This document shows, piece after piece, positions 52,533 through 62,275 of a stretch of DNA of 64,000 nt. A model generated the notes under the pieces. The model did no database searches. It was not told where the DNA came from and saw nothing but the letters and a program-made list of their open reading frames with translations. The stretch is from NCBI GenBank assembly GCA_030429565.1, contig JAUIFE010000001.1:1364001-1428000 (forward strand), written 5' to 3'. The DNA comes from Holophagae bacterium. Its GTDB lineage: Bacteria > Acidobacteriota > Holophagae > Acanthopleuribacterales > Acanthopleuribacteraceae. The position numbers and the translations under genes were made by a program. The stretch's first letter is position 1, and every line of letters begins with the position of its first letter.

Positions 52533-53588
52533 ATGGCGACAGCGTTCCGACTCGATCCAGTGACCGTCCCGTCCGGGTATTTGGTCGAATGGGTCGACGA
52601 AGAAGGTTACATTCTGTCCCATCGTCATCGGCTGTTTTTCTCGACAGACCTCAACCCGCCCTACACGCCCATCGGCGCCTTCCCCGTCAAGAAAAGCCAC
52701 GCCCTCGCGGCGCATTTCGCCTGGGGTCGGCGCCTGCTGCGCTTTATGTTCTACAACGTGATGAAGCAGGGACCCAAGCGGCTGTTGTGTACCTTCGGCA
52801 AATCGGTTGGGCTGATGGTCGACGGCCAATTCCAAGCCGTCACCGGTTTGCGCCGGCCCGCGCGTTTCCTGCGCGGTTCGTGCGCGGTCGACGCCGACGG
52901 CGGTGTCTACTTGGGCGAGTATCTGGCCAACCCCGAACGCACGCCGCTGCACATTTACTATTTGGCACCGGACAGCACGCACCTCGACGTGGTCTGCACC
53001 CTGCCGGCCGGCCGTGCCCGCCATATCCACGGCATCTTCGCCGATCCGTTTGAGCCAGGAAGCCTGTGGCTGACTACCGGTGATCTGCCGAACGAGTGCC
53101 GCATTCAGCGCACGCGCGACGGCTTCAAAACGCTTGAAGTGATCGGCGAAGGCGATGAAACCTGGCGCACGGTGGGACTGGCCTTTCGCGAGGACGCGGT
53201 TTACTACGGCATGGACGCCGAATTCCAACAAAACTACGTCTACCGGCTCGACCGCGCCGCCGGTACCCGCAAACAACTGTTCGCCATCGACGGCCCGATT
53301 TATTACGCCAAGACGGCGGGCGGCGTCGTCTACTTCAGCCTGACCGCCGAAGGCTGCCCCAGCCAAACGGTCAACCGCGCCACGATTTGGGCGGTTGACC
53401 AGAGTGATCAAGGCACAGCGGTGGCCCATTACGCCAAAGACGCGCTCCCTAAATTACTGATGCCGGGAACCTTGCACTTCGCGCTGGGACCCGGCCGCAA
53501 CGACACGGTTTTCTTTTACGGCGTCGCGCTTAAGGGCGCCGCCGGCCGCAATTTCGCCCTCAATCCCTCGCTCGGCACTGGATGTTGA
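52533..53588 (+). CDS. Hypothetical beta-propeller-like protein of the decoration cluster
   Basis: 351 residues without signal peptide or membrane segment. Repeating beta-like blocks, for example GYILSHRHRLFFSTDLNPPY, VDADGGVYLGEY, HIHGIFADPFEPGSLWLTTG and GMDAEFQQNYVYRL, give the rhythm of a propeller. A His-rich turn (ARHIHGIF) is near the centre. No enzyme motif recognised. ATG 52533 was chosen with GAGGTG upstream. Tight spacing between the carbamoyltransferase and MBOAT genes implies a shared pathway, perhaps glycan recognition or lyase-like activity. Confidence 0.65.
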   Translation: MATAFRLDPVTVPSGYLVEWVDEEGYILSHRHRLFFSTDLNPPYTPIGAFPVKKSHALAAHFAWGRRLLRFMFYNVMKQGPKRLLCTFGKSVGLMVDGQFQAVTGLRRPARFLRGSCAVDADGGVYLGEYLANPERTPLHIYYLAPDSTHLDVVCTLPAGRARHIHGIFADPFEPGSLWLTTGDLPNECRIQRTRDGFKTLEVIGEGDETWRTVGLAFREDAVYYGMDAEFQQNYVYRLDRAAGTRKQLFAIDGPIYYAKTAGGVVYFSLTAEGCPSQTVNRATIWAVDQSDQGTAVAHYAKDALPKLLMPGTLHFALGPGRNDTVFFYGVALKGAAGRNFALNPSLGTGC

Positions 53589-53591
53589 CCC

Positions 53592-55016
53592 ATGCTGTTT
53601 CACACTCTCGTTTTTATCCTGTTCTTTTTTGTGGTTTTCTGGACCAACCTCGCCATGATCAACGGCTTCCAAGCGGTTCGTGCCCGCAAGTGGATGCTGC
53701 TGGCCGCCTCGGTCTTTTTTTACGCGAGTTGGAACAGCCAACTGCTGTTCCTGATGTTGTTCTGCATTGGCTGTAACTACTTCTGCGGGCTTAAGGTCGC
53801 CGACGGTGAACGCAAAAAACAATGGGTGACGGCCGCCGTCGTCATTAACCTCGCTATATTGGGCGTGTTTAAGTACCTCGATTTCGGCATCCAATCGTTC
53901 GCCCAGCTCATGACCAACCTGGGGTTCCAGGTCAACCCCGGCACCTTCGACCTCATCCTGCCGCTGGGCATTAGTTTCTACACCTTCCAATCGATGGGTT
54001 ACGTCATCGACGTTTATCGCGACAAATACAAACCCTATCGTTCCCTGCTGGATTTCGCCCTTTTCGTTTCCTTTTTCCCGCAACTGATCGCGGGCCCAAT
54101 CGTGCGCGCCGACTTCTTCCTCAAGAACCTCCAAGAGACACGCAAACGCATTGGCCTCGAAGAGATCAACGGCGGGCTGTACCTGTTCATGCTGGGCATC
54201 TTCAAAAAAGCGGTGCTGGCCGACAACGCGGCCCACATCGCCAATATGTCGTTTAACAACGCCGACGAACTGAGCAGCTTGATGATCCTGATGGGCGTGC
54301 TCACCTTCTCGGCGCAAATCTACTTCGATTTCTCCGGTTACACCGACATGGCGCGCGGGTTGGGTCGCATGCTCGGCATCGATTTACCGGAAAACTTCAA
54401 CCGCCCCTACGTGGCACGCGGTATCCGCGATTTCTGGAAGCGCTGGCACATCTCACTCTCAACCTGGCTGCGCGACTACCTCTACATTTCCATGGGCGGC
54501 TCGCGCGTCGGCGCCTGGCGCACCTACCGCAACTTGTTTATGACCATGCTGTTAGGTGGTTTATGGCACGGCGCCAGCATGAACTTTGTGTTTTGGGGCG
54601 CCATCCACGGCAGCCTGCTCATCAGCGAACACTACCTCGCCTCGCGTGGCGCGGGCGAATCGCCGCTGTGGCGGGCCGTGGGACCCTGGGTCGCCGTCCC
54701 CGTGACTTATGTGCTGGTCATGTTTACCTGGATCTTCTTCCGCGCCACCGATTTCGAAACCACGATGACGATCCTAACCAAACTGGTCGATTTCGGCGGT
54801 TACAGCAACGTCGCCGAACTGCGCCTGTTCGCCCCGCAGAACTGGGCTTTTGGCCTGCTGCTGCCCTACCTGTTCATCTACGGTTTCGAACGCTGGGACT
54901 TGCGCATCACACTGAAGGTCCCGCCGATCTTGCGCGCAGCCACCTTTTGCGTCTATTTTTTCCTTATCCTTTTGGCTTCAGGAGGGACCAATGAGTTCAT
55001 TTACTTCCAATTCTGA
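53592..55016 (+). CDS. MBOAT family O-acyltransferase (AlgI-like)
   Basis: 474 residues with about 10-12 membrane segments. Diagnostic parts: the N-terminal FWTNLAMINGFQAVRARKWM region, SFYTFQSMGYVIDVYRDKYK, FPQLIAGPIVR, FWKRWHISLSTWLRDYLYI and the catalytic-His segment GGLWHGASMNFVFWGAIHG. AlgI-type proteins move acyl groups across the membrane to a periplasmic SGNH partner that O-acetylates polysaccharide. The next gene encodes such an SGNH protein. It starts 3 bases after the previous stop, so translation is coupled. Confidence 0.93.
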   Translation: MLFHTLVFILFFFVVFWTNLAMINGFQAVRARKWMLLAASVFFYASWNSQLLFLMLFCIGCNYFCGLKVADGERKKQWVTAAVVINLAILGVFKYLDFGIQSFAQLMTNLGFQVNPGTFDLILPLGISFYTFQSMGYVIDVYRDKYKPYRSLLDFALFVSFFPQLIAGPIVRADFFLKNLQETRKRIGLEEINGGLYLFMLGIFKKAVLADNAAHIANMSFNNADELSSLMILMGVLTFSAQIYFDFSGYTDMARGLGRMLGIDLPENFNRPYVARGIRDFWKRWHISLSTWLRDYLYISMGGSRVGAWRTYRNLFMTMLLGGLWHGASMNFVFWGAIHGSLLISEHYLASRGAGESPLWRAVGPWVAVPVTYVLVMFTWIFFRATDFETTMTILTKLVDFGGYSNVAELRLFAPQNWAFGLLLPYLFIYGFERWDLRITLKVPPILRAATFCVYFFLILLASGGTNEFIYFQF

Positions 55017-55057
55017 AGCCGCCTCGCGCCCGTTAGCGCCGATTTCAGGAGGTTTCG

Positions 55058-56098
55058 ATGGCGTCATCACCCGACAAACCTGAAGCCGCCACGCGCCGCC
55101 TCAGCCGTGAACATTGGTTCCTGATTTGGGTCGGCTTGGCCTTAACAGCGGCCTTTGTGGTCGGTAACCTGCCGATCTTCGGCAAAACCTTCACTCAGGT
55201 CAAACTGCACCACTACGTGGCGAACCATTTCGGTGCCGAGGTCGACTGGCTGCTGGTCGGCGACTCCAAAGCGGGCCGGTTCTCCTACGACGGCTTGGTG
55301 CCGTTTAACTCGCGGCGCGGGTTGGTATTTACCAGCGACAGTGTCACCCCCGTTTACCAGTACCACGTGCTGCGCCAACTCAAAGAAAAAGCACCGAACT
55401 TCAAACCCAAGGTCGTGTTTATCTCCACCGGCGCCAATAACTTCAACCGCAACGGCCTCCACTGCAGGCGCGACTTGGCACTCTACACCATGCTCGATTT
55501 GCCTGCGGTCGCGGCGCTGACTCTGCCCAACGGCGCCACCCTAGATTTTGTCGAGGCGGTCACCTCACGCCTGTTCCCCGTCTACGGCAAACGCGTGCTA
55601 ATTACCCACTTCAACTTTGCCCTGGGCGACAAAGCCAAACTCAAAACCGACCACATCGATTGGGTCAACTACACCGATCCGCGCCAAGCCCCGCCGGAAA
55701 CCCGCGACCCCATCAAAGACCGCAACTACCTGGAAATCTACCGCCGCAGCGTACTGGTTAATTTCGAATACTCGCGGGTGGTGGAAGCCGCCTTGACGCG
55801 GTTGGTGGCGGAAGTCCGCGAACTGGGCGCCGAACCGGTGCTGGTTTTTTTACCGGTCACCGAGGAGATGCGCGCGCTGGAACGCGAGCTCGTCGGCGAC
55901 GCCTTTGACGCGCCCATGCAGGCCTTTGCTAAGGCAAACAGCGTCACCATTCTCGACTTACGCGAACAACACCACTACGAATTCGAAGACGTCAATCACC
56001 TGACCCATGTCGGCGCCTTAACCGTCGCCGAGGAACATTTTGTGCCACGCGTCAACGCCGCGGTGGGAACAACCGCCGCCGAGGATTCCTCGCTTTAA
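55058..56098 (+). CDS. Membrane-anchored SGNH-hydrolase-like protein
   Basis: 346 residues. One N-terminal membrane anchor (HWFLIWVGLALTAAFVVGNL), then a periplasmic domain with VDWLLVGDSKAGRFS (GDS nucleophile block I), VVFISTGANNFNR (block III-like) and VNHLTHVGA (D-x-x-H-type block V, with N before H). This is the AlgJ/AlgX/DUF1574-like arrangement that accepts acyl groups from an MBOAT protein and places them on a glycan. CAGGAGG before ATG 55058. Probable last gene of the carbamoyltransferase cluster. Confidence 0.75.
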   Translation: MASSPDKPEAATRRLSREHWFLIWVGLALTAAFVVGNLPIFGKTFTQVKLHHYVANHFGAEVDWLLVGDSKAGRFSYDGLVPFNSRRGLVFTSDSVTPVYQYHVLRQLKEKAPNFKPKVVFISTGANNFNRNGLHCRRDLALYTMLDLPAVAALTLPNGATLDFVEAVTSRLFPVYGKRVLITHFNFALGDKAKLKTDHIDWVNYTDPRQAPPETRDPIKDRNYLEIYRRSVLVNFEYSRVVEAALTRLVAEVRELGAEPVLVFLPVTEEMRALERELVGDAFDAPMQAFAKANSVTILDLREQHHYEFEDVNHLTHVGALTVAEEHFVPRVNAAVGTTAAEDSSL

Positions 56099-57073
56099 GC
56101 CGGCGCGAGCAAGACCTGGACCCGGTCGAAGGTGAACAAACCGGCGCTAATGCCATTCGGCGCAAGCTGGGCAGTGCGGCATCAGCGAACAGAGCCGGCC
56201 CGGGTTCGCCGGGGAAGTAGCGCGCAGGCTCTACCGCTTGCTTACCATGCCTCATTGCCCGTTTCCGGTTTAATCTTTTGGACGTTTACACCGGCGGATC
56301 ACCCAGCATTTTTTTACGGCGCATGCGGGTCGAACCCGTCTCACGGCGTCGTTGACACAGCCGCTCCGTTTTCCCCATCCAAAGGGCTCAACGTGAGTGG
56401 CAAAACAAGTGCCGACGACCACGCACTCAAAGTCACGAGGCGATAGAGGCAGCACCATAAGCCTTAGCAGAGCCGCCCAACCTTAAAAAGTGGTCAACGC
56501 GCAACCAGGCCGGGCAAACAGGAAAAGGCACCTGCGCGCCAAGTCTTCCGAGGCGGGCGTGGCTGCGACGAGTAGCGTGAAGCGGGGTCGCCCTTCCCGT
56601 CGAGGCCCATCAAAGCCGAGAGGTGGCACAAGCGGCACCAACAAAAAAGAGCGCCAATCCGCCCACGCTTTAGGAGCGACGGCTTCTTCCGTCGGGCGCA
56701 ACCGGCAGCCAAGAGCCACAGAGCAAATCGCCTTTCCTCAATAAAGGCGCCGGCCAAAACGCGCAACCAAGTATGGCAGCAGACGACCCAAAAAACGCGC
56801 CCCCCCACCCTCCGAGGCGGAAGCGGCCACAAACAGGGCGCTAAACAAATCGCCCTTCCTCAAAAAAAAATGGCGACAAAGGTCATCCTCCTTTGCCGCC
56901 GTGGACACGATGCTTGCCATCGTCCTAAATAACTTCGTAATCCCGGTGCTCTAGACGGCGGGTCGGCTTCAGGCAACCACGCCACGGGATAAAATCATGA
57001 TGCCGGCCGGCAAAACAAAAAGAAAATAAATCACAAGTTGGTTTATCATAAAAAAAATTTATGGATCAACCGC
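56099..57073. other. Nearly 1 kb of intergenic DNA
   Basis: No supported gene. The only repeat I see is CAAATCGCC(T/C)TTCCTCAA at about 56724-56741 and again near 56846-56863. The last 60 bases before the LysR gene are AT-rich and likely promoter sequence. Confidence 0.45.
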
Positions 57074-57979
57074 ATGAGCCTTTCCTACGATGAACTTGAA
57101 GCCCTGACCCTTATTGCCACGACCGGGAACTTGACGCGAGCCGCCGCCGAACGCGGCCTAACGCAACCCGCGCTAAGCAGCATGTTGCGTCGCATTGAAA
57201 CGCGGCTGGGGCGAACCCTGTTCACGCGCGGCAAAAAAGGCGTGACGCCAACGCGTGCCGGCGAATTATTGCTGCGCCACGCGCGCGATTTTCAAGCGCG
57301 CTGGCGTGAGTTGGAACGGCGCCTCGACGCCGACCAAAACGAGGTCAGCGGCCGTTACCAACTGGGCATTCATCACACCGTCGCGGTATATACCGTGCCG
57401 CTGTTTGCTCCGTCGCTGCTGCGTACCTATCCCGACTTGGATTTGCAGTTGGTCCACCTGTCGTCGCGCCAGGTCGTGGACGAAGTGCTGGGCCATAACG
57501 TCGATTTGGGAGTGGCCGTGAACGCGCCGCCGCATCCCGACCTCGTGCTCACCAAACTCTATCGCGACTTTATCGGCTTCTGGGTGCGCGACGAAGCCGA
57601 TCTCACCGATGAAAACAGCATTTTGGTGGTTAACCCGGCCATGCCGCAAACGGCCAACCTGCTGCTGCAGCTCCAACGCGAGCCGCGTTTTGCCGGCAAA
57701 CGGGTGATGGCCACCACCGAACTCAAGCTGATCGAGGCGATGGTCGCCGGTGGCGGCGCGATAGGACTGTTGCCGGCCACAATCGCCGGCAACAGTCGTT
57801 TGTGCAGCATGCGGCCCTATCGCCAGGGACCGCGTGATGAAGCGCAAATCAGCTTAATTCGGCGCGCGGATCGCGGCTCCACCACGGCGCAACGGGTCAT
57901 CCAAAAAGCAATTCTCGAAGCGCTCCACAAGGCGCCGCCGGTGACGCCGCATGCCGGTTGGCCCGAGGACGCGCCCTAA
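57074..57979 (+). CDS. LysR family transcriptional regulator
   Basis: 301 residues. Winged HTH at 5-65: LEALTLIATTGNLTRAAAER, then TQPALSSMLRRIETRLGRTL and FTRGKKGVTPTRAGELLL. The rest is the two-lobed periplasmic-binding-like effector domain (YQLGIHHTVAVYTVPLFAPS). ATG 57074 is the start at which homology begins; there is no strong ribosome site. It converges on a cupin gene 6 bases beyond its stop; targets are unknown. No divergent target gene is next to it, as would be usual. Confidence 0.92.
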   Translation: MSLSYDELEALTLIATTGNLTRAAAERGLTQPALSSMLRRIETRLGRTLFTRGKKGVTPTRAGELLLRHARDFQARWRELERRLDADQNEVSGRYQLGIHHTVAVYTVPLFAPSLLRTYPDLDLQLVHLSSRQVVDEVLGHNVDLGVAVNAPPHPDLVLTKLYRDFIGFWVRDEADLTDENSILVVNPAMPQTANLLLQLQREPRFAGKRVMATTELKLIEAMVAGGGAIGLLPATIAGNSRLCSMRPYRQGPRDEAQISLIRRADRGSTTAQRVIQKAILEALHKAPPVTPHAGWPEDAP

Positions 57980-57985
57980 AAACAA

Positions 57986-58351
57986 CTACTCGCCGTCGCG
58001 ATGAACGGTGTCCATGGAGAAAGCGGGCAGCACCACGGCAACATATTCAGCACCATCGGGATGGGGTGAGCTGTAGCGCACCCACTCGCCTTTGTGGGCG
58101 ATAATCGCCTGGCCGGCAGCCACATCAAAATTGCCGTTTTTGGTTTCGACGTGCAGCGAACCCTTCAAAACCACCGTGTATTCGTCAAACTCGGGCGTTT
58201 GGCCGGGTTCAACCCAACCTGAAGGACTCTTCATGCGGGCAATACTGACATCGCTGGTCTGGGAATTCACGCGACCAATATACTCTTCAATAATTTTGGG
58301 TTTGTTACCCGCCGCCTCAATAATCGAGGGTTTTTCAATCAATGTCGCCAT
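57986..58351 (-). CDS. Cupin-domain protein
   Basis: 121 residues. A single cupin barrel: motif 1 is approximated by PEFDEYTVVLKGSLHVETKN and motif 2 by GQAIIAHKGEWVRYSSPHPDG; the usual metal His residues are only partly kept (His in IAHKGE). It resembles ethanolamine-utilisation/EutQ-like or DUF861-type cupins in outline. ATG 58351 with AGGAGA upstream is preferred to a frame extending 30 residues further without homology. Small-molecule binding or isomerase-like activity is possible. Confidence 0.8.
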   Translation of the reverse strand: MATLIEKPSIIEAAGNKPKIIEEYIGRVNSQTSDVSIARMKSPSGWVEPGQTPEFDEYTVVLKGSLHVETKNGNFDVAAGQAIIAHKGEWVRYSSPHPDGAEYVAVVLPAFSMDTVHRDGE

Positions 58352-58699
58352 GACTCGGTCTCCTGTACTGTTGGGGTAGGGGTCGGTTGTAAGGTTATTG
58401 TAGGCCGGCCGTCGTGGGCGCGTGGGAAAAAAGACAGGCATTGAAAATCGGTCGCCGCCACGGTATCGATTGTCTATATTAGGGAAACGAAAACCCTTTC
58501 ACCCCGTTCCGTCGCTCGCGCGCTAGGTGCATCACAAAGTCGGCGTTCGACGTTTCAGAAATCCAAGCGTCGCGGCGATAAGAAAAGCACGTGATGTACG
58601 TGACCGACCGGTGAGAAAAGCGCGGTTCGGTGAGTGGACCGACCCCGGATTCGGCACGGATTCCGCTAGAATGAGCAACACTTTAAGATGAGGCAGGCG
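58352..58699. other. Divergent promoter region of the cupin and Hsp70 genes
   Basis: About 350 bases. TAGAAT at 58667-58672 is a candidate -10 box for the Hsp70 gene. No gene is supported here. Confidence 0.4.
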
Positions 58700-60475
58700 A
58701 TGGGACGCATTATCGGCATCGATCTAGGCACAACCCACTCACTTTGCGCCGTCATGGGCGGCGGTGGACCCGAGCTAATTCCCAACCGGGTCGGCACGTA
58801 CCTGACCCCCTCGATCGTCGCCATCACCGCTGACAACCATATCTTGACCGGCGCAGCCGCCAAGGAAATGAGCCTGCTTGAACCGGAACGCTGTGCGGCA
58901 CGCTTCAAGCGCATGATGGGCACCAACCACGTGTTCCGCTTGGGCGACCAAACCTTTTCCGCAATTGAGCTATCATCGCTGTTGCTCAAATCACTCAAGC
59001 GCGATGCCGAGGCCCATTTGGGCACCCGTATTGAGGAAGCCGTCATCACGGTACCGGCCTATTTCAACGATCACCAGCGTAAAGCGACGCAGCGAGCGGG
59101 CGAATTGGCGGGCCTCAAGGTCACGCGCATGATCAACGAGCCCACCGCCGCCGCGCTGACCTACGGTTTCCACGACCGCCACAGCGAGCGCCGCTTGTTG
59201 GTCTTCGATCTGGGCGGTGGCACCCTCGACGTCACCCTGATGGACATCTTCGAAAGCAGCCTGGAAATAATCGCCACCTCCGGCCAAAGCATGCTCGGCG
59301 GCGAGGACTTTACCGCAACCCTCTTGCAATGGGTCTGCGAACAGGAAGGTACCAGCCCCAACCAGCGACGCGCCGTCGATCCGCGCGGTTATGCGCGTCT
59401 TTGGAAAGAGTGCGAAGCAGCCAAGGTACGGTTGAGTTGGGAGCAGTCCACCGCGTTGCGCCTGCCCGAGCCGGACGGCCTGCTCGGCGAAGAACCGACC
59501 ACCCTCACGCTAACCCGCGAGCGCTTTGAGAGCTTGCTGGAACGCTTTCAACCGCGGTTGGTGTCCTGCATTCAGAAAACCCTCAACGACGGCCGCACCC
59601 AACCCGAACAAATTGATCACGTCATTCTGGTCGGCGGGGCGACGCGCATGCCGATGGTCGCGAACTTACTCCGTGAGGGTTTTGGCAAACCGCCGCTGTG
59701 CCGCTACCATCCCGACGAGGTCGTCGCCATGGGTGCGGCCGTTCAAGCCGGCCTTTACGAAAACCACGTCGCCGTCGAAGACCTGGTTCTCACCGATGTC
59801 TGCCCGTTCACGCTCGGTATTGCCGTGTCCAAACAGCTCGGCCGCGATTACCGCACCGGCTACTTCCTGCCGATCATCCACCGCAACACCACGCTGCCGG
59901 TATCCCGTGAGGAAGTGGTTTACACCCTCTACCCCAACCAACGCGAGGTGGACGTCATGATCTACCAGGGCGAATCGCGCAAAATCAAAGACAACCTGCT
60001 GCTCGGCCACCTCAAGGTGACCGGGATCCCCGCCGCCACCGAAGAACAGGAAATCTTCATCCGCTTCACCTACGATCTCAGCGGCGTGCTTGAGGTTGAA
60101 GCCCTGGTCGGCGATAGTGGCCGCACCTTTCGCAGCGTGTTGTCACAGCAAGTTAAAGGACTGGACGAAAAAGACTTACAAGAAGCCCTAGCACGCATGG
60201 CACAGTACAAGTTTTATCCACGCGACCAAGAAGCCCACCAGCACCTCCTCCTCTTCGCCGAACAGGTGCTGGCCGAAGTGAGCAGCCGCCGACGCGACGA
60301 ACTGGAACGCCTGATCGACGCCTACGAAGCCGCCCTGTGGGAGGCCGGCCAAGTCGAAAACGGGCAGACCTGGTTTTTCGAGAGTCGCCAAAAGTTGACC
60401 GATTATTTGGAAGATCTGGGCTATACGTTGAACCAGCCCCCCGAGGAAAGTGATTTTGGCCAATTCAAGCCCTGA
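58700..60475 (+). CDS. Divergent Hsp70 (DnaK/HscC-like) chaperone
   Basis: 591 residues, shorter than DnaK (~640). ATPase phosphate loops: GIDLGTTHSLCAV, VFDLGGGTLDVTLMD and VGGATRMPMV; the hinge MINEPTAAALTYGF is intact. The interdomain linker and SBD follow with CPFTLGIAVSKQLGRDYRTG. The lid is shortened and the C-terminal EEVD-like tail is absent (ends SDFGQFKP). It resembles specialised Hsp70s that act with private cochaperones. ATG 58700 was preferred to one 12 bases upstream because the conserved start GRIIGIDLG follows. The next gene overlaps its 3' end by 20 bases, marking a dedicated partner. Confidence 0.9.
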   Translation: MGRIIGIDLGTTHSLCAVMGGGGPELIPNRVGTYLTPSIVAITADNHILTGAAAKEMSLLEPERCAARFKRMMGTNHVFRLGDQTFSAIELSSLLLKSLKRDAEAHLGTRIEEAVITVPAYFNDHQRKATQRAGELAGLKVTRMINEPTAAALTYGFHDRHSERRLLVFDLGGGTLDVTLMDIFESSLEIIATSGQSMLGGEDFTATLLQWVCEQEGTSPNQRRAVDPRGYARLWKECEAAKVRLSWEQSTALRLPEPDGLLGEEPTTLTLTRERFESLLERFQPRLVSCIQKTLNDGRTQPEQIDHVILVGGATRMPMVANLLREGFGKPPLCRYHPDEVVAMGAAVQAGLYENHVAVEDLVLTDVCPFTLGIAVSKQLGRDYRTGYFLPIIHRNTTLPVSREEVVYTLYPNQREVDVMIYQGESRKIKDNLLLGHLKVTGIPAATEEQEIFIRFTYDLSGVLEVEALVGDSGRTFRSVLSQQVKGLDEKDLQEALARMAQYKFYPRDQEAHQHLLLFAEQVLAEVSSRRRDELERLIDAYEAALWEAGQVENGQTWFFESRQKLTDYLEDLGYTLNQPPEESDFGQFKP

Positions 60476-61031
60476 TGCCGAACGCAACCACTACCTAAGC
60501 CATATCCTGCGCTTCGAACCCGAAAACCTCGACAAGTTAATGGATGCGCGCCGGCGTTTCCGCAAGCAGGCCGCGCCCGAACCAACGCCGCCGCCCCACG
60601 AGGCGCGCCGACTCCATTTGGAAAACCAAATGCTGTGCCTGGAAGCGACCCTCTTCAGCCCAGAAGGCGCGCGCCGACGTGATCAGTTAGCCCACATTGA
60701 ATGGGACGCCTTCCCTTTATTACAGCAACGTTACCAACAGTTGGACGCGCTACTCGCCCTAAGCGGGGTCTTTGCACGTGCCGCCCGTGACGCGGAACTG
60801 GACGGCGACTTTTTAATTTGGTTGAAACGTTTGGCGGCGGCCCCGCCGCAGGCCATGAAACAGTGGCGCGGCTTTACGCAGGCTTATTTTCAAGACGGCT
60901 ACTATTTGGCCGAGTTCGCCGCCCAAATCAATTACTTACACACGACTTATCCCGAGCTGTACGCGTTACAAGCCGAGTGGTTCGACCGCATCCGTCAACG
61001 CCCGGCACGAAGTTGGAAAACGGTTTTTTAG
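60456..61031 (+). CDS. Hypothetical partner protein of the Hsp70
   Basis: 191 residues, all helical and charged. It begins NSSPDAERNHYLSHILRFEP, has a Pro-rich linker (AAPEPTPPPHEA) and helices rich in Gln, Leu and Arg (LLQQRYQQLDALLALSG). No J-domain HPD or nucleotide-exchange motif is visible. TTG 60456 has GAGGAAA at good distance; GTG 60450 is an alternative. The 20-base overlap with the Hsp70 gene implies translational coupling, and a physical partner such as a client, cochaperone or exchange factor is the likely role. Confidence 0.6.
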   Translation: MANSSPDAERNHYLSHILRFEPENLDKLMDARRRFRKQAAPEPTPPPHEARRLHLENQMLCLEATLFSPEGARRRDQLAHIEWDAFPLLQQRYQQLDALLALSGVFARAARDAELDGDFLIWLKRLAAAPPQAMKQWRGFTQAYFQDGYYLAEFAAQINYLHTTYPELYALQAEWFDRIRQRPARSWKTVF

Positions 61032-61037
61032 GGCACA

Positions 61038-61070
61038 TCGTCGCGGTCGGTCGGCACCGGTCCGCGACGA
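61038..61070. repeat. Hairpin between convergent genes
   Basis: TCGTCGCGG (61038-61046) pairs with CCGCGACGA (61062-61070). There is no T-tract on either strand. Confidence 0.6.
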
Positions 61071-61080
61071 CGGCTGTTCA

Positions 61081-62022
61081 TTAGGCGTCGGTCCCAACCG
61101 CGGGCAACGCGGCCAAGCTGTCGATGGTCGCCACGGTCAGTGCCGTTTTGTCGGGCACAATCGTTTTCAGCATTTTGCTAAGGACGCCCTTGGGGCCAAA
61201 CTCAACAAACTCGCGGCAGCCTTGATCCCAAGCAAACGTCATGGCCGGGCTCCACTGTACCCCGCGACACATCTGTTCTTTCATGCGGTTTTTAATCACG
61301 GCACCGTCCTGTTCGGGCGCGCCGGTCACGTTCAGCAACACCGGTACTTTGGCGTCGTGGAAGCTCACGCTGTCGATGACCTCGTTAAACGGCGCTTCGG
61401 CCCCTTTCATCAAAGGCGAATGCCATGCACCGGACACTTTAAGTTGAGAGACTCGACCTTTGGCCTCGCGGACACGCGCCATTAGAACCTGAATCCCTTC
61501 TTCGGCGCCGCTGGCCACCAATTGCAGTGGTGCATTGTAGTTGGCCAAACAAACGCGGTGCTCTTGGGCAACTTCGTCGATCAATGCTTTCACCATATCG
61601 GCGGGCATTTTGAGAATGGCGGCCATGGCACCCGGGTTGGCTTCGGCCTGCGCTTGCATCAAGGCACCGCGCGCCGTCGTCAAACGCAACGCGTCTTCGA
61701 AGGAAAAAACACCGGCAGCGGCCAAGGCCGCGTATTCACCTAAGCTGTGACCGGCCATAAAGGCGGCGGGCTCCAAGCGACCTTGCTCCAGGGCGGCCTG
61801 GTAACAAGCCAGCACGGTGGCGGTCATGGCGGGCTGTAAGTATTTGGTTTCCGTCAACGTTTCCATGGGTCCGTCAAAACAAACGGCGGCCACGTCAAAC
61901 TGGGCAATATCGGCGGCGGCTTCAAAAATGCGGCGCACCGAGGCAAAGGTGTCGAACAGGTCGCGACCCATTCCAACGACTTGTGAACCCTGTCCGGGAA
62001 ACAGGAAAACGGGTTGATTCAT
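61081..62022 (-). CDS. fabD: Malonyl-CoA:ACP transacylase
   Basis: 313 residues. It loads malonyl from CoA onto acyl carrier protein for fatty-acid synthesis. Start FLFPGQGSQVVGMGRDL, nucleophile Ser93 in GHSLGEYAAL, catalytic His in SGAWHSPLM, and the Gln/Arg residues of the malonate pocket in FPGQGSQ and TARGALMQ. Length and motif order match FabD. The next gene upstream on the strand is the carboxyltransferase of an acyl-CoA carboxylase, which would supply malonyl-CoA, so the two steps are neighbours. No other fab genes are in the window. Confidence 0.95.
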   Translation of the reverse strand: MNQPVFLFPGQGSQVVGMGRDLFDTFASVRRIFEAAADIAQFDVAAVCFDGPMETLTETKYLQPAMTATVLACYQAALEQGRLEPAAFMAGHSLGEYAALAAAGVFSFEDALRLTTARGALMQAQAEANPGAMAAILKMPADMVKALIDEVAQEHRVCLANYNAPLQLVASGAEEGIQVLMARVREAKGRVSQLKVSGAWHSPLMKGAEAPFNEVIDSVSFHDAKVPVLLNVTGAPEQDGAVIKNRMKEQMCRGVQWSPAMTFAWDQGCREFVEFGPKGVLSKMLKTIVPDKTALTVATIDSLAALPAVGTDA

Positions 62023-62275
62023 AACAAACTCCTAAAGGTCCGTGTGCGCGAGGCACACCCACACCCAAGGGCGGTCGCGACCCCGTTGGTCGCGGCGGGC
62101 ACGGTGGGCGGTTGATGGTGCAGACGGTGGAAAATGCAGCAAACGCGTCGGCACAATTCCCGCGGCCATTCACCGAGAAAACCGGTGGAAAAGCGCCGCG
62201 CGAACCCGTTTTGGACGGGTCCGCGCACGCGGGAATCGGCGAATGATAGCAAGCCCGAAGGGTTCGGGTCAAAAA

